A DNA stretch of 64,000 bases. Origin: Bicyclus anynana. Its lineage: Eukaryota; Arthropoda; Insecta; Lepidoptera; Nymphalidae. Both the position numbers and the translations under genes were made by a program. The DNA lies in assembly GCF_947172395.1 (NCBI RefSeq), contig NC_069102.1:8958442-9022441 (forward strand), written 5' to 3'. This document shows positions 1-10,565 of this stretch, piece by piece (position 1 is the stretch's first letter; each line of letters starts with the position of its first letter). The notes under the pieces were generated by a model that saw nothing but the letters and a program-made list of their open reading frames with translations, searched no databases and was not told the DNA's origin.

Positions 1-330
1 CGCCGCATCGCAAAGATTTCACCGTATCAGCGGGCACACGAACGGTGCGGCGCCGCAACGTTTTTATACCGTAGCGGTGCCGAAGCACGTCTATTCATAA
101 AGTAATGTTGTGACGCATAAACAACTGAGCGGTGCCGCTCCGACGTCGCAACGCATTCACCCCTCCCCGATTGCAAGTCCGGTGCGGCGCCGGAGCGCAC
201 CGTGTGACATGCCACATATATTTCTATCTAAGACGACGCAGCGACACCGCTGCGGCGCCGCACCGCCGCTGCAACGCATCGTATGCCCCCGCTCTAAAGA
301 GGCAATTAAATGTTTTCACGTAAGGGTTCC
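1..330. other. GC-rich stretch with repeated palindromic motif
   Basis: The motif GGTGCGGCGCCG or close variants recurs near 44, 76, 131, 180 and (reverse) 250, often next to CGCAACG. Several occurrences are self-complementary around GGCGCC. Open frames here are a by-product of the base composition. It may be the edge of a longer repeat lying to the left of the window. No gene is recognised. Confidence 0.4.
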
Positions 331-630
331 AATTGAATAACATCCTTCACAGACACTAAGTTAAAAACTTGATATACAGGTGAGTCCGATCTCACCGTAT
401 AAGTTGTAGGAAGTTTTCTCTTGCTTGATTCCTTCTCCGATAGCTGTTTGAAACAGTCGAGTGTTGGAGATACTTTTGTTACTGCATACTTGAGTTGTGA
501 AACTATAAACTGTTGGTATGTGATATTCCTTTATTGTGCAAGTAAGTTTGTGTTGGAAACTGATTGTAATGATTTTTCCTTTCGAGCTACGAATGAGATC
601 TGTTTAAGCAAGCAAGTAAGCAGGTTTTCA
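331..630. other. unassigned spacer
   Basis: No gene, tRNA or recognised repeat could be read. A 73-codon open frame at 421 has no coding character that I recognise. Confidence 0.3.
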
Positions 631-787
631 GAGCCGTGCTAGCCCAGTGGATATGACCGCTGCCTGGGTTTAAATCCGGTCCGGGGCATGCACATCCAAC
701 TTTTCAGTTGTATGCATTTTAACCCCTCTCTTTCTGAAAGGAATCTCGAGCTCAGCAGTGAGCCGAATATGGGTTGATGATGATGAG
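631..787 (+). repeat. SINE-B (tRNA-headed), internally deleted
   Basis: The head GAGCCGTGCTAGCCCAGTGG carries an A-box-like sequence, followed by a degraded B box (GGTTTAAATCC) and the family tail GAGCCGAATATGGGTTGATG with (GAT)n. The middle of the consensus, from after the pyrimidine-rich stem to the 3' third, is missing compared with the other copies in this window. Confidence 0.75.
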
Positions 788-814
788 GCGGGTTTTATTA
801 TCAGTGTGTTTAGA

Positions 815-1150
815 TTTTTTTTATCTTTTTTTTCATGACAAGTTAGCCCTTGACTGCGATCTCACCTGATGTTAAATGACGATGTAGTTTTATGATGGGG
901 CTTACTTGGAAGACGTACAATACAAGTTAAGTCTATTCACACCTGATGAACGAAGGTTGCTACGCGGCATCGTACCGGCACTCTTAATCGCATGGCGGTA
1001 AGCCATTGCCGGTAGGGTGGTAAGTAGCCTATGACCAGATCAGACCTGAGCCAATTTACAAAATATTAAATCCTAAACTAAATGTTTGAGCTGGGAACCC
1101 AGGACCTCTCTTTTGAAATCCACAACACTACCAACTATGCCAAAGAGGTC
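815..1150 (-). repeat. SINE-A (tRNA-headed), old degraded copy
   Basis: The 3' end of the family (CAAGTTAGCCCTTGACTGCG read on +), the central block (CGGCATCGTACCGG, GCCGGTAGGGTGGTAA) and the B box (GGGAACCCAGGACCTC) occur in the right order for a minus-strand copy. Many substitutions show it is older than the copies at 3.9-7.5 kb. Confidence 0.7.
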
Positions 1151-3539
1151 TTCTTCGTTAGTTTGTTAGATTATCAATAAACTGAAGGGTTATTCAAAGC
1201 GCTGATTTTCTAAATACAAAGAAGTGATTTTTGCGTTTCCCAGGACATGCTGCGAACACTTTGTACAATGCGATACCCAGCATCTATTAACGTCAAGTTA
1301 TAGGTGAGACAAAAAACGGGTTTTTGTCTCACGGAGTGAATAAAAACCACTTTTGCTCACTGTTTTTATGCAGCAAACGCGCCATCTTTGAGCTAGATAG
1401 GTGATATAGTTATTTATGCTACGGTCATGCTGCACAAGTGTTTCCCGTGCAATTAATTCCACAATACAGTTGCAGCACGAGTGCTATATGTATGTATGTG
1501 TATAAAATATGTCTAATTACGTGCAGTGGCATACAATACTTTTTACGACCATGATAAAAGAAATAAAAGAATTAACAAAACTTGGTACACATTATATAAT
1601 TAGCGTTGGGCATGACCTCCTTCATTTTGTATCGATTTGATTTTTGTATTAACGAAGACCTAATCTATGATACCCAAACAAAATGGTACAGCGATTTCCT
1701 TTTTGTTTTACTATAGAACTCTAGGAAGAGGAGTATCAGTTTACAATATAAAACTAATAATTCACTGCTAGTTATAAGTTCTCGGAACTTGATGCCGTTC
1801 GCTTTATTCTTTTATCTCGTGTAGTTGGAACTCTCGGAAGGCAATGCGGTGTTTGTGATAAGTTTATTATTTTCTCATGAAGTTTTATAAGTCTTTCAAT
1901 ACAAGAAATTTTAAAGCACTAATATGTTTTTTATTGAAATGTTCTTTATAATACATTTTAAACAAGCTAAAGAATATCCATGAGATAAGTACATAATAAC
2001 TAATTAAGTTAACTATTGTAGTTTCGATATGGTAAATAAAGTAATATCCTAATATTTTTGAATCTTAATGTGCGCTGTATATGAAAAATGCACAAGAATA
2101 AATTCTATTAACTGATTACAAAATGACTGCCATGTTGTTACACATAGCATATCATTACACATATCATTACGTTATAGGTGTCTCATTTAAATGTTCTTAC
2201 AAAGCTGTCTCACAAAAGTCTTAAGACGGCTCTAATGACCGTTCATAATAATTTTAAAATTAAAATAACTAACCGCAAACGAACCAACGCCGGTGTCTTT
2301 TATCTCGAATGCATCTTTAAAACTGAGTGCTAAAGTTTTCAATAATTTTACATCGAAGTAGAAGAAAGACGCGTCTAGCTTCAAATTGATATCAAGTTTG
2401 GGAAATCTTATATCTCCGTCAATACTTAGCTCATTTGTTATTAATCCGCACTAGATAGGAACCTCCAGACGCCGCGTTATCCGAGATCAAAGTTAAAACT
2501 TCGCCATAACTTTCGTTGCATTTCACAGAGGGAACTTTATTTTAAGACAGGCTAGTTGGAGAGTTTTCATAACATTTTCCATTGTATGAATAGATGTTAT
2601 TGTAATCTGATCATAATGCTGAGTCCTTACAACATGTCCAGTAATCTAAAATGTTCCTTTGTTATGTTCAATGAAGCCATGAGGTTGATCAGGATAATAA
2701 TCGTCAATTACTGTTGGACTTCTCTTTCTAGTCTTTCTAACCTTACCTTCGATGCAGAAATTTACCGTTACTTATTCAGTTTATGTAAGTACAAAAGTAT
2801 GTCTTTGACTTTGAATCTCGTGACGGATAGATTAATTTAAAGGCCATTTTCTTTAATAGAAAGCTGATTTTAGGGAGAAAGTTATTAGCATGAAGATCGG
2901 ATATGCCACTACCTTCGGATTTGTTTATCCGAACTGAGCAAAGTCGTCGTCAAATACAAAAGTTTTAAGTTATTATCGTCGGTGGTTTTTAAAATTACTG
3001 GTTTTTAAGTTGTTTCTACTATTTTTGTCAACACTATGCTATTATAACAATTTTATGTAGTATATAAGTGTATAAAGTGGATCAGAATAAACATTAGTAG
3101 ATTGTCTCTTATTGTATTACTGATGTCTCTTTTGGGTTTATATTGTGGTGTTTAAACGATGGTTACAGTGATACCCGGGTACTATTTAACGAGTCCTTTG
3201 GGTTGGATTATGTCTGTCCGTCCTCAGTCGCACGTCGGGGACTTATGTGTTAAATGTCAATCTTGTAAAGTGGAGGCGTGCCTATATGTAGGTAAGACTT
3301 GGTCGCAATTTACTAAAAACTTTCTAACGTTTTCAATAACTTATAGGTGATTCAATAGTAAATTGTTGTTTAGTCTTAAAATATAATTACATAACTGTAC
3401 AACGTTTTCAATAAAATGTAAGTATAAACCATGAAACCATAGATATATAGATATTTAAGAAAGCTTTTTGAACTTTATTGTCCATGAATTGGCGGGCTTC
3501 TGTTGTCAATCTTATATCTAAACTAATATAATGTAGCGT
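1151..3539. other. AT-rich spacer without recognised gene
   Basis: About 2.4 kb of AT-rich sequence with no recognised exon, tRNA or full repeat. A short hairpin sits at 1305-1331 (11-bp stem GAGACAAAAA-type, 5-nt loop). The 94-codon open frame at 2556 has no domain that I recognise and begins at a non-ATG codon. Confidence 0.35.
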
Positions 3540-3821
3540 GATCAGAATGAGGAGATCCGCAGACGAACCAAAGTCACCGACATAGCTCAACGTGTCGCGA
3601 TGCTGAAGTGGCAATGGGCAGGCCACATGCTGGAATGGTGATCCTGCACCAGAAATCGCAGTGTTGGTCAAACCGCCACTAGGTGGTCCGAGAACATCAA
3701 GCGGGTTGCAGGGAGCCGCTGGATGCTGGCGGCTCAAGACCGTTGTGCTTTGAAGTCCATGCATGTCCTATGTCAAATAGTGGACATACATCGGCTGATG
3801 ATGATGATGATGATGATGATG
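3540..3821 (+). mobile_element. RTE-clade LINE, 5'-truncated 3' tail
   Basis: It matches the end of the RTE-type reverse transcriptase tail seen more completely at 29.5 kb (the KVTDIAQRVAKLKW region through to the WTSIG stop), then ends in (TGA)n. Frameshifts and an internal deletion near 3630 break the frame. On the minus strand it yields a spurious 118-codon frame. Confidence 0.8.
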
Positions 3822-3822
3822 A

Positions 3823-4337
3823 ATATAATATTATAAAGTGGTGAAGTTTATGAGATTGTAGGAGGTAATCTCTAGATCTAGTGAATTAATTTGAAAAATT
3901 CTTCTACCACGTTAATAAAGCCACGTTATTTGTGAGTTTGACGGCCTCCGTGGCGCAGTGGTATGCGCGGTGGATTTACAAAACCGAGGTCCTGGGTTCG
4001 ATCCCGGACAGATTGAGATTTTCTTAATTGGTCTGGCTAGTGGGAGGCTTCGGCCGTGGATAGTTACCACCCTACCGGCAAAGACGTACTGCCAAGCGAT
4101 TTAGCGTTCCGGTACGATGCCGTGTAGAAACTGAAAGGGGTGTGGATTTTCATCCTCCTCCTAACAAGTTCGCCCGCTTCCATCTTAGACTGCATCATTA
4201 CTTACCATCAGGTGAGATTGTAGTCAAGGGCTAACTTGTAAAGAATAAAAAAAAAGAGTGTCATAGGCTATATTTTATTTCCGTATTTTCCTCGGGAACG
4301 GGAACTACACGTGTTGAACCGCGAGACGTCGGCTAGT
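3823..4337 (+). mobile_element. Helitron-type element H1 with nested SINE-A
   Basis: It starts at TATAATATTATAAAG and ends GTCGGCTAGT, the CTAGT terminus typical of Helitrons. The internal stretch GTCATAGGCTATATTTTATT recurs at other loci in the window. It is non-autonomous, with no Rep/helicase. A SINE-A copy at 3940-4255 interrupts it between GTGAG and GAGTG, with only GAG left as a possible duplication. Confidence 0.7.
3940..4255 (+). repeat. SINE-A, full length, inside Helitron H1
   Basis: The tRNA-like head has an A box (TGGCGCAGTGGTATGCG) and B box (GGTTCGATCC). A unique body follows (CGGTACGATGCCGTGTAGAA), then a poly(A) tail of 9. It would depend on RNA polymerase III promoter boxes for transcription and on a LINE for mobilisation; that is family knowledge. 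It is one partner of the recombination described at 5.8 kb. Confidence 0.85.
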
Positions 4338-4667
4338 ATTTAATATAATAGTAAATATTTAAAAAACTAGTTTGATGGACCACTGTGTCAAACAAAGCCT
4401 TAAAATGTGTAGAGTTACAAGCACTTCGTTTATTTCAACGGTCAAGGTTCATAAAACGGAGTTTATTATCTGGTAGCGGCGTGTGGATAGTCGTGTAGAT
4501 TTACCGTCCGCGCCACGATCCGGACTTAGAGTCGTAGCTGTAAAACGTCTTCATCTCACTAAGGAAAATGACCTGTGAATTTAAACATATTGCTTTTGGA
4601 CTGTATGCTTTGTTGATGTAGTCTGGGTAATTAATACGTTTGGATTTTTCCAAACGTACTATCATAA
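4338..4667. other. spacer, duplicated at 5906-6235
   Basis: No gene is recognised. The stretch is identical, as far as can be read, to sequence 1568 bp downstream, so the identical 73-codon minus frames at 4501-4722 and 6069-6290 are copies of one non-coding segment and not two genes. Confidence 0.6.
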
Positions 4668-5130
4668 TTAACAGCCGACGGACATCCACTGCTGGACATA
4701 GGCCTCTTGCATGGACTTCCAAACAAAACGGTCTCGAGCCGCGAGTATCCAGCGGCTCCCTGCAACCCGCTTGATGTCCTCAGTCCACCTAGTGGGGTGT
4801 CGACCAACACTGCGCTTTCCGGTGCGAGGTCGCTATTCCAGCACCTTGGGACACAACGTCCATCGGCTCTTCGAACTATGTGGCCTGCCCACTGTCACTT
4901 CAGCTTCGCGACTCGCTGAGCTATATCAGTGACTTTGATTCTTCTACGCATCTCCTCATTTCTGACTCGATCACGCAGCGAAACCAAAGCCATAGCTCGC
5001 TTCATCGCCCGCTGAGTGACTTTGAGCTTTTGTATGAGGGCCACAGTTAGCGACCAGGTTTCGGATCCGTAAGTCATCTGGCAACACGCACTGTTCGAAG
5101 ACGTTTGTCTTCGGGCACTGAGGAATAATG
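4668..5130 (-). mobile_element. RTE-clade LINE 3' tail
   Basis: Reading on the minus strand gives the tail of an RTE-type reverse transcriptase: QCVLPD-like start, MTYGSETWSLTVAL, a KVTQRAMKRAM block, SLRDRVRNEEMRRR, then IKVTDIAQRVAKLK. Beyond this the frame is broken, then the GRPP..RW region and the end follow. It is 5'-truncated and inactive. Part of it (4668-4772) is duplicated at 6236-6340. Confidence 0.8.
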
Positions 5131-5500
5131 AGGAATTTTTATAAGTGAGGAGGAGTAATTATGTTAGAAGAAAAATGAGGTAGATTATACGCGGAAAAGA
5201 AAAATTCCATCTCTTAGTATTTCGCAAGATCCCAATATAACACCTGAAACCTACCAATTCTTTTCAGAATTTCAAAAACAAAACAACACTCAACAAAGTT
5301 ACAACACAGTTGCAAAAAGGTTCGAGAGGAAGCCTTAAATATCGTGATTTCAAAAAACGTGAAAAACTTCGCAATAATTGCCAATGATCCTTTGTGAATT
5401 GTTCACGTGAATTCGAACTTTGCGTAAGATTGAAAGAAAACATTTTTAAGTAACTCATGAAACTGAAATGAAAATAAAATAATATTAACTATACTATTTT
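5131..5500. other. spacer, partly duplicated at 6929-7144
   Basis: No gene or classified repeat could be read. From about 5285 onward it recurs 1644 bp downstream. Confidence 0.5.
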
Positions 5501-5823
5501 GACGGCCTCCGTGGTGCAGTGGTATGGTGGATTTACAAAACGGAGGTCCTGGGTTCGATCCCCGGCTGGGCAGATTGAGACTTTCTTAATTTGTCCAGGT
5601 CTGGCTGGTGGGAGGATTCGGCCGTGGCTAGTTACCACCCTACCGGCAAAGACGTACCGCCAAGCGATTTAGCGTTCCGGTACGATGCCGTGTAGAAACC
5701 GAAAGGGGTGTGGATTTTCATCCTCCTCCTAACAAGTTAGCCCGCTTCCATCTTAGACTGCATCATCACTTACCGTCAGGTGAGATTGTAGTCAAGGTCT
5801 AACTTGTAAAGAATAAAAAAAAA
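5501..5823 (+). repeat. SINE-A, hybrid copy at duplication breakpoint
   Basis: This is a full-length SINE-A. Its 5' and middle parts match the copy at 7145 (GGTGCAGTGG head, AAGGTCTAAC near the end), but its last bases and right flank (TGTAAAG, then GAGTGTCATAGG) match the copy at 3940. The switch falls between T5798 and A5809, as expected of an unequal crossover. Confidence 0.85.
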
Positions 5824-6340
5824 GAGTGTCATAGGCTATATTTTATTTCCGTATTTTCCTCGGGAACGGGAACTACACGTGTTGAACCGCGAGACGTCGG
5901 CTAGTATTTAATATAATAGTAAATATTTAAAAAACTAGTTTGATGGACCACTGTGTCAAACAAAGCCTTAAAATGTGTAGAGTTACAAGCACTTCGTTTA
6001 TTTCAACGGTCAAGGTTCATAAAACGGAGTTTATTATCTGGTAGCGGCGTGTGGATAGTCGTGTAGATTTACCGTCCGCGCCACGATCCGGACTTAGAGT
6101 CGTAGCTGTAAAACGTCTTCATCTCACTAAGGAAAATGACCTGTGAATTTAAACATATTGCTTTTGGACTGTATGCTTTGTTGATGTAGTCTGGGTAATT
6201 AATACGTTTGGATTTTTCCAAACGTACTATCATAATTAACAGCCGACGGACATCCACTGCTGGACATAGGCCTCTTGCATGGACTTCCAAACAAAACGGT
6301 CTCGAGCCGCGAGTATCCAGCGGCTCCCTGCAACCCGCTT
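5824..6340 (+). repeat. duplicated block, copy of 4256-4772
   Basis: It matches 4256-4772 at an offset of 1568 bp with no difference noticed. It contains the 3' part of Helitron H1 (to CTAGT at 5905), spacer and a truncated RTE tail. Confidence 0.85.
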
Positions 6341-6347
6341 GATTGTG

Positions 6348-6919
6348 TTATGAGATTGTAGGAGGTAATCTCTAGATCTAGTGAATTAATTTGAAAAATT
6401 CTTCTACCACGTTAATAAAGCCACGTTATTTGTGAGTTTGACGGCCTCCGTGGCGCAGTGGTATGCGCGGTGGATTTACAAAACCGAGGTCCTGGGTTCG
6501 ATCCCGGACAGATTGAGATTTTCTTAATTGGTCTGGCTAGTGGGAGGCTTCGGCCGTGGATAGTTACCACCCTACCGGCAAAGACGTACTGCCAAGCGAT
6601 TTAGCGTTCCGGTACGATGCCGTGTAGAAACTGAAAGGGGTGTGGATTTTCATCCTCCTCCTAACAAGTTCGCCCGCTTCCATCTTAGACTGCATCATTA
6701 CTTACCATCAGGTGAGATTGTAGTCAAGGGCTAACTTGTAAAGAATAAAAAAAAAGAGTGTCATAGGCTATATTTTATTTCCGTATTTTCCTCGGGAACG
6801 GGAACTACACGTGTTGAACCGCGAGACGTCGGCTAGTATTTAATATAATAGTAAATATTTAAAAAACTAGTTTGATGGACCACTGTGTCAAACAAAGCCT
6901 TAAAATGTGTAGAGTTACT
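6348..6919 (+). repeat. duplicated block, copy of 3848-4419
   Basis: It matches 3848-4419 at an offset of 2500 bp, including Helitron H1 and its nested SINE-A (6440-6755). The left junction after CCCGCTTGAT has a few unmatched bases (TGTG). The right junction has about 9 bases of filler before sequence from 5285. Confidence 0.85.
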
Positions 6920-6928
6920 ACAATCCCA

Positions 6929-7470
6929 AACACTCAACAAAGTTACAACACAGTTGCAAAAAGGTTCGAGAGGAAGCCTTAAATATCGTGATTTCAAAAA
7001 ACGTGAAAAACTTCGCAATAATTGCCAATGATCCTTTGTGAATTGTTCACGTGAATTCGAACTTTGCGTAAGATTGAAAGAAAACATTTTTAAGTAACTC
7101 ATGAAACTGAAATGAAAATAAAATAATATTAACTATACTATTTTGACGGCCTCCGTGGTGCAGTGGTATGGTGGATTTACAAAACGGAGGTCCTGGGTTC
7201 GATCCCCGGCTGGGCAGATTGAGACTTTCTTAATTTGTCCAGGTCTGGCTGGTGGGAGGATTCGGCCGTGGCTAGTTACCACCCTACCGGCAAAGACGTA
7301 CCGCCAAGCGATTTAGCGTTCCGGTACGATGCCGTGTAGAAACCGAAAGGGGTGTGGATTTTCATCCTCCTCCTAACAAGTTAGCCCGCTTCCATCTTAG
7401 ACTGCATCATCACTTACCGTCAGGTGAGATTGTAGTCAAGGTCTAACTTGTATAGAATAAAAAAAAAAAA
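6929..7470 (+). repeat. duplicated block, copy of 5285-5810, with SINE-A
   Basis: It matches 5285-5810 at an offset of 1644 bp. It carries SINE-A at 7145-7470 with a longer poly(A) tail than the copy at 5501, and what looks like that SINE's original right flank (CACAATTAACAAGG). Confidence 0.85.
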
Positions 7471-7479
7471 CACAATTAA

Positions 7480-7612
7480 CAAGGAAGAAACACAATAAAC
7501 AATCTAATACTAAAATAATTTTTCAAATCTGACCAGTAGATCCTGAGGTAAGCGCGTTCAATCAATCAAACAAACAAACAAACTCTTCAGCTTTATAATA
7601 TTAGTATAGATA
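7480..7612 (-). mobile_element. Helitron-type H1 5' end fragment
   Basis: Read on the minus strand it begins ATCTATACTAATATTATAAA and continues AAGCTGAAGAGTTTGTTTGT, the 5' end shared with other H1 copies in this window. No CTAGT end is seen nearby, so it is a fragment. Confidence 0.55.
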
Positions 7613-7835
7613 TAGATTCTCTTCATAGCCTGTATTTAAGAGACAATGAGTCTTAACTGTACGTTGCACGGGAGAGCCAATGTTGCAATTAACTTTATCG
7701 TAAAACTACTGTTATTACCTTGTCGGGAAGCGCAATGTTTCTTTAAGAACTAGCCTCGTAATATAGATAAATAACTTCAACTTAATGAAACGAGATAGAC
7801 TTCATCATGTCATACGGCACTTGATTGAATTAGCA
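7613..7835. other. unassigned spacer
   Basis: Nothing is recognised in this AT-rich stretch. Confidence 0.3.
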
Positions 7836-7837
7836 GA

Positions 7838-8005
7838 CGCCCGCGACTTCGTCCGCCTTTAGACCTCCTTAATCCGGCCCTGTCGCAAAATCCGTACTTA
7901 GCAGACGTCTACTATCTGTAAACCTCCTCCCTGACAAATTTCATCTTTGTACGTCAAGAGGTTTTTGAGATTTCGTGATGAATGATCTTTCGCATTTATA
8001 TTTTA
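7838..8005 (-). mobile_element. Helitron-type H3 3' fragment
   Basis: On the minus strand it ends CGGACGAAGTCGCGGGCGTC, shared with the H2 family, but the body (GGCCGGATTAAGGAGGTC, AAATTTGTCAGGGAGG) matches fragments near 9965 and 55790, defining a separate subfamily. Confidence 0.5.
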
Positions 8006-8077
8006 GATGGATTAACAATTAACTATCTACATACAATGTAGATAGTTATTTGATGCGATGATCTTTTTAATGTTTCG

Positions 8078-8382
8078 TCATCAACCCATATTCGGCTCAC
8101 TGCTGAGCTCGAGTCTCCTCTCAGAATGAGAGGGGTTAGGCCAATAGTCCACCACGCTGGCCCAATGCGGATTGGCAGACTTCACACACGCAGAGAATTA
8201 AGATAATTCTCTGGTATGCAGGTTTCCTCACGATGTTTTCCTTCACCGTTTGAGACACGTGATAATTAATTTCTTAAAATGCACACAACTGAAAAGTTGG
8301 AGGTGCATGCCCCGGACCGGATTCGAACCCGCACCCTCCGGAATAGGAGGCAGAGGTCATATCCACTGGGCTATCACGGCTC
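8078..8382 (-). repeat. SINE-B, full length
   Basis: The minus-strand copy has head GAGCCGTGATAGCCCAGTGG, B box GGGTTCGAATCC, middle CTCAAACGGTGAAGG and tail GCCGAATATGGGTTGATGA. It is complete and only lightly diverged. Confidence 0.9.
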
Positions 8383-8733
8383 ATCTTTCATCATCTTTTT
8401 AATGTAAATGCGACTTATTCGTATGTCGCCGTGTCCATATCTCAATACCCGACAGCGATGTAGACAGACGAGTGTAAAGTTAGCGAAAAGCACATCCGAA
8501 GCTATCGCCCGGAGGTGCAATTAGTTCGGTGATCGGTCGGATCAAGTCAAACAATAGTATCGACGACTGTACCTAACAGTATAGTGTTACGGTTTTAATC
8601 AAATGAAACTAACGACGGCAAGTCGGGTTTAATTAGAAATCCTTTTCGGTGTGTCGTATAAATTTAAATAACGCATTCTAATGTTGTCTGATTCAACGAA
8701 CTATGGCAGTAAAAATATACTTATTTATTTCAT
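8383..8733. other. unassigned spacer
   Basis: No gene or repeat is recognised. Confidence 0.3.
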
Positions 8734-8910
8734 CGAATCATAAATGAGGAGATTCGTAGAAGAACCAAATTCACGGACAATGGACATAGCTCAATGTGTC
8801 ACGAAACTCAGAAATGAGGAGATTCGCAGAAGAACCAAATTCACGGACAATTGACATAGTTCAATGTGTCACGAAGCTGAAGTGGCAATGGCCAGTGCAC
8901 ATAGTTAGAA
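8734..8910 (+). mobile_element. RTE-clade LINE fragment with internal 70-bp duplication
   Basis: The block AATGAGGAGATTCGTAGAAG (about 70 bp, from 8741) is repeated at 8811 with a few substitutions. Both derive from the RNEEIRRRTK..DIAQ region of the RTE tail. It joins directly to a SINE-B 3' half. Confidence 0.75.
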
Positions 8911-9072
8911 GAGAAATTAAATATCCCATGTCTCAAACGGTGAAGGGCAGGGTGTGTGAGGTCTGCCAATCCGCATTGGGCCAGCGTGGTGGACTATTTG
9001 GCCTAACCCCTTTCATTCTGAGAGGAGACTCGAGCTCAGCAGTGAGGCGAAAATGGGTTGATAATGATGAAA
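8911..9072 (+). repeat. SINE-B 3' half fused to RTE fragment
   Basis: From GAAATTAAATATC onward it follows the SINE-B consensus through GGGCCAGCGTGGTGGACTAT to the GGGTTGATAATGATGA tail. A 105-codon open frame spans the junction but is not a real gene. Confidence 0.8.
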
Positions 9073-9239
9073 CACTGTGTTGCAGCTATTATTGCCCATT
9101 TCTGGAGATATAATCTTACACGCAAGTATTGGCAATTTTCGATCTTTTATTAATGGTTAAAAGTAATTTATGTGAAGTTTACACTGTAGTTTAAATAAGT
9201 TTTCAAGTCCTGGCAGTGAAACTGTGTCCAAGTAACAAA

Positions 9240-9450
9240 ATAAATTAAAGTCAAAAGTCAAAGTCAAAATTCATTTATTTCAAATAGGCTTAGTTTACAA
9301 GCTCTTTCGAAACGTCAGGTAATAATATTAAACTTAAGATAATGGTGATAATAATTATTCGAAAACTTAAAATTAAAGTTACGAGGGTTCCAAACGCGCC
9401 TTGGTCCGAGAAGAGCCCACAATAAACTCAGCCAGGTTTATCCTTTTTTA
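9240..9450 (-). mobile_element. non-LTR retrotransposon 3' UTR fragment (family U)
   Basis: It has an (AAAGTCA)n-type tail at the left (minus-strand 3' end), then TTCATTTATTTCAAATAGGC and CGAGAAGAGCCCACAATAAA. Similar pieces occur at 31.2, 41.8 and 45.2 kb. It is 5'-truncated with no coding part. Confidence 0.6.
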
Positions 9451-9964
9451 GTTTGTCACCATTTAACAATAGGTATATAAGTAGCCTGTCATGTAATACA
9501 TTTCATTTAAAAGCAATTTTGTCATTTACGTAATCATTGACACTATAATATGACTTTTCTATAAGCTTACGTTAAATATATCGTGTTTGTTGTTAAATAA
9601 ATAAAATTAATAACCTTCAATATATTGGACTTGCTATGTGATCAATGGTAACAAGCTATTCTAAAGTCGATTATTGACCAGTTGTCCTCAGAGACTTCAC
9701 CGGTATAAATTTCAAATTGCCTTCATAAAATAACCGGTAACGTTGGTGTACGCATTTCGAAATGAAAAACAACTAGAAACCCGCCTGGGACTGTGCGCAA
9801 GGCAATATTGCAGGATTCGATTTAAAACTGCCTCCGCTGCTGATCAAAGTGTGCCAATAAAAATAAATTTTGAAACACCGCGACTAATTCCTTTTGAAAA
9901 AAGAAGAAATTAGTCAAAGGACGCCTGCGAGTTTTTCCACGTGGAAATCGCTTTTATACCTAAT
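9451..9964. other. unassigned spacer
   Basis: No gene or repeat is recognised in this AT-rich stretch. Confidence 0.3.
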
Positions 9965-10085
9965 TTTCTTAATCTTGTCTCAAAATCCGTACTTAACGGA
10001 TGTCTACTAACTATCCTTGCCAAATTTCATCTTTATACTACAAACGGTATTCGATATATCGTGATTATTGAATATCCTTTAACCT
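9965..10085 (-). mobile_element. Helitron-type H3 fragment
   Basis: CTCAAAATCCGTACTTAACG and CCAAATTTCATCTTTATACT line up with the fragment at 7838-8005. Confidence 0.4.
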
Positions 10086-10193
10086 TTCGTTTACATTGAT
10101 GGACAAAGTGCGGTTTCAATGTACACTTGATTTTTATTAGTGATCTATAACATAGGTGGCATACAAACACGGTTATCAATCTGTTGTAAAACA

Positions 10194-10520
10194 TTTTTTT
10201 TTATTGTTTACAAGTTAGCCCTTGACTACAATCTCACCTGATCGTAAGTGATGATGTAGTCTTAGATGGAAGCGGGCTAACTTGTAAGGAGGAGGATGAA
10301 AATCCACACCCCTTTCGGTTTCTACGCGGCATCATACCGGAACGCTAAATCGCTTGGCGGTACGTCTTTGCCGGTAGGGTGGTAACTAGCCACGGCCGAT
10401 GTCTTCCACCAGCCAGACCTGGACCAATTAAGAAAATCTCAATCTGCCCACCCGGGGATCGAACCCAGGACCTGCGTTTTGTAAACCCACCGCGCATACC
10501 ACTGCGCCACGGAGGCCATC
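10194..10520 (-). repeat. SINE-A, full length
   Basis: The minus-strand copy runs from a poly(T) start to the A-box complement CCACTGCGCCACGGAGGCC at its right end, with the B box at about 10458. The 64-codon frame at 10379 lies inside it and is not a gene. Confidence 0.9.
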
Positions 10521-10565
10521 GAAATGATGGCCTGACGACACTTGAAAAAAAATATTATTTGCTAC

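Noticed and set aside
3408..3764. 118-codon minus frame as a gene
   Set aside because: It is the antisense shadow of an RTE tail on the + strand plus flanking spacer.
3940..4020. Functional tRNA genes at the many A-box/B-box sites
   Set aside because: Each is attached to a repeated body and tail, has no closed acceptor stem, and occurs in many copies; they are SINE heads.
4501..4722. Two identical 73-residue proteins (4501-4722 and 6069-6290)
   Set aside because: They are the same non-coding segment copied by the local duplication; part of each is antisense RTE sequence.
8796..9113. 105-codon frame as a gene
   Set aside because: It spans an RTE/SINE-B junction and is translated repeat sequence.
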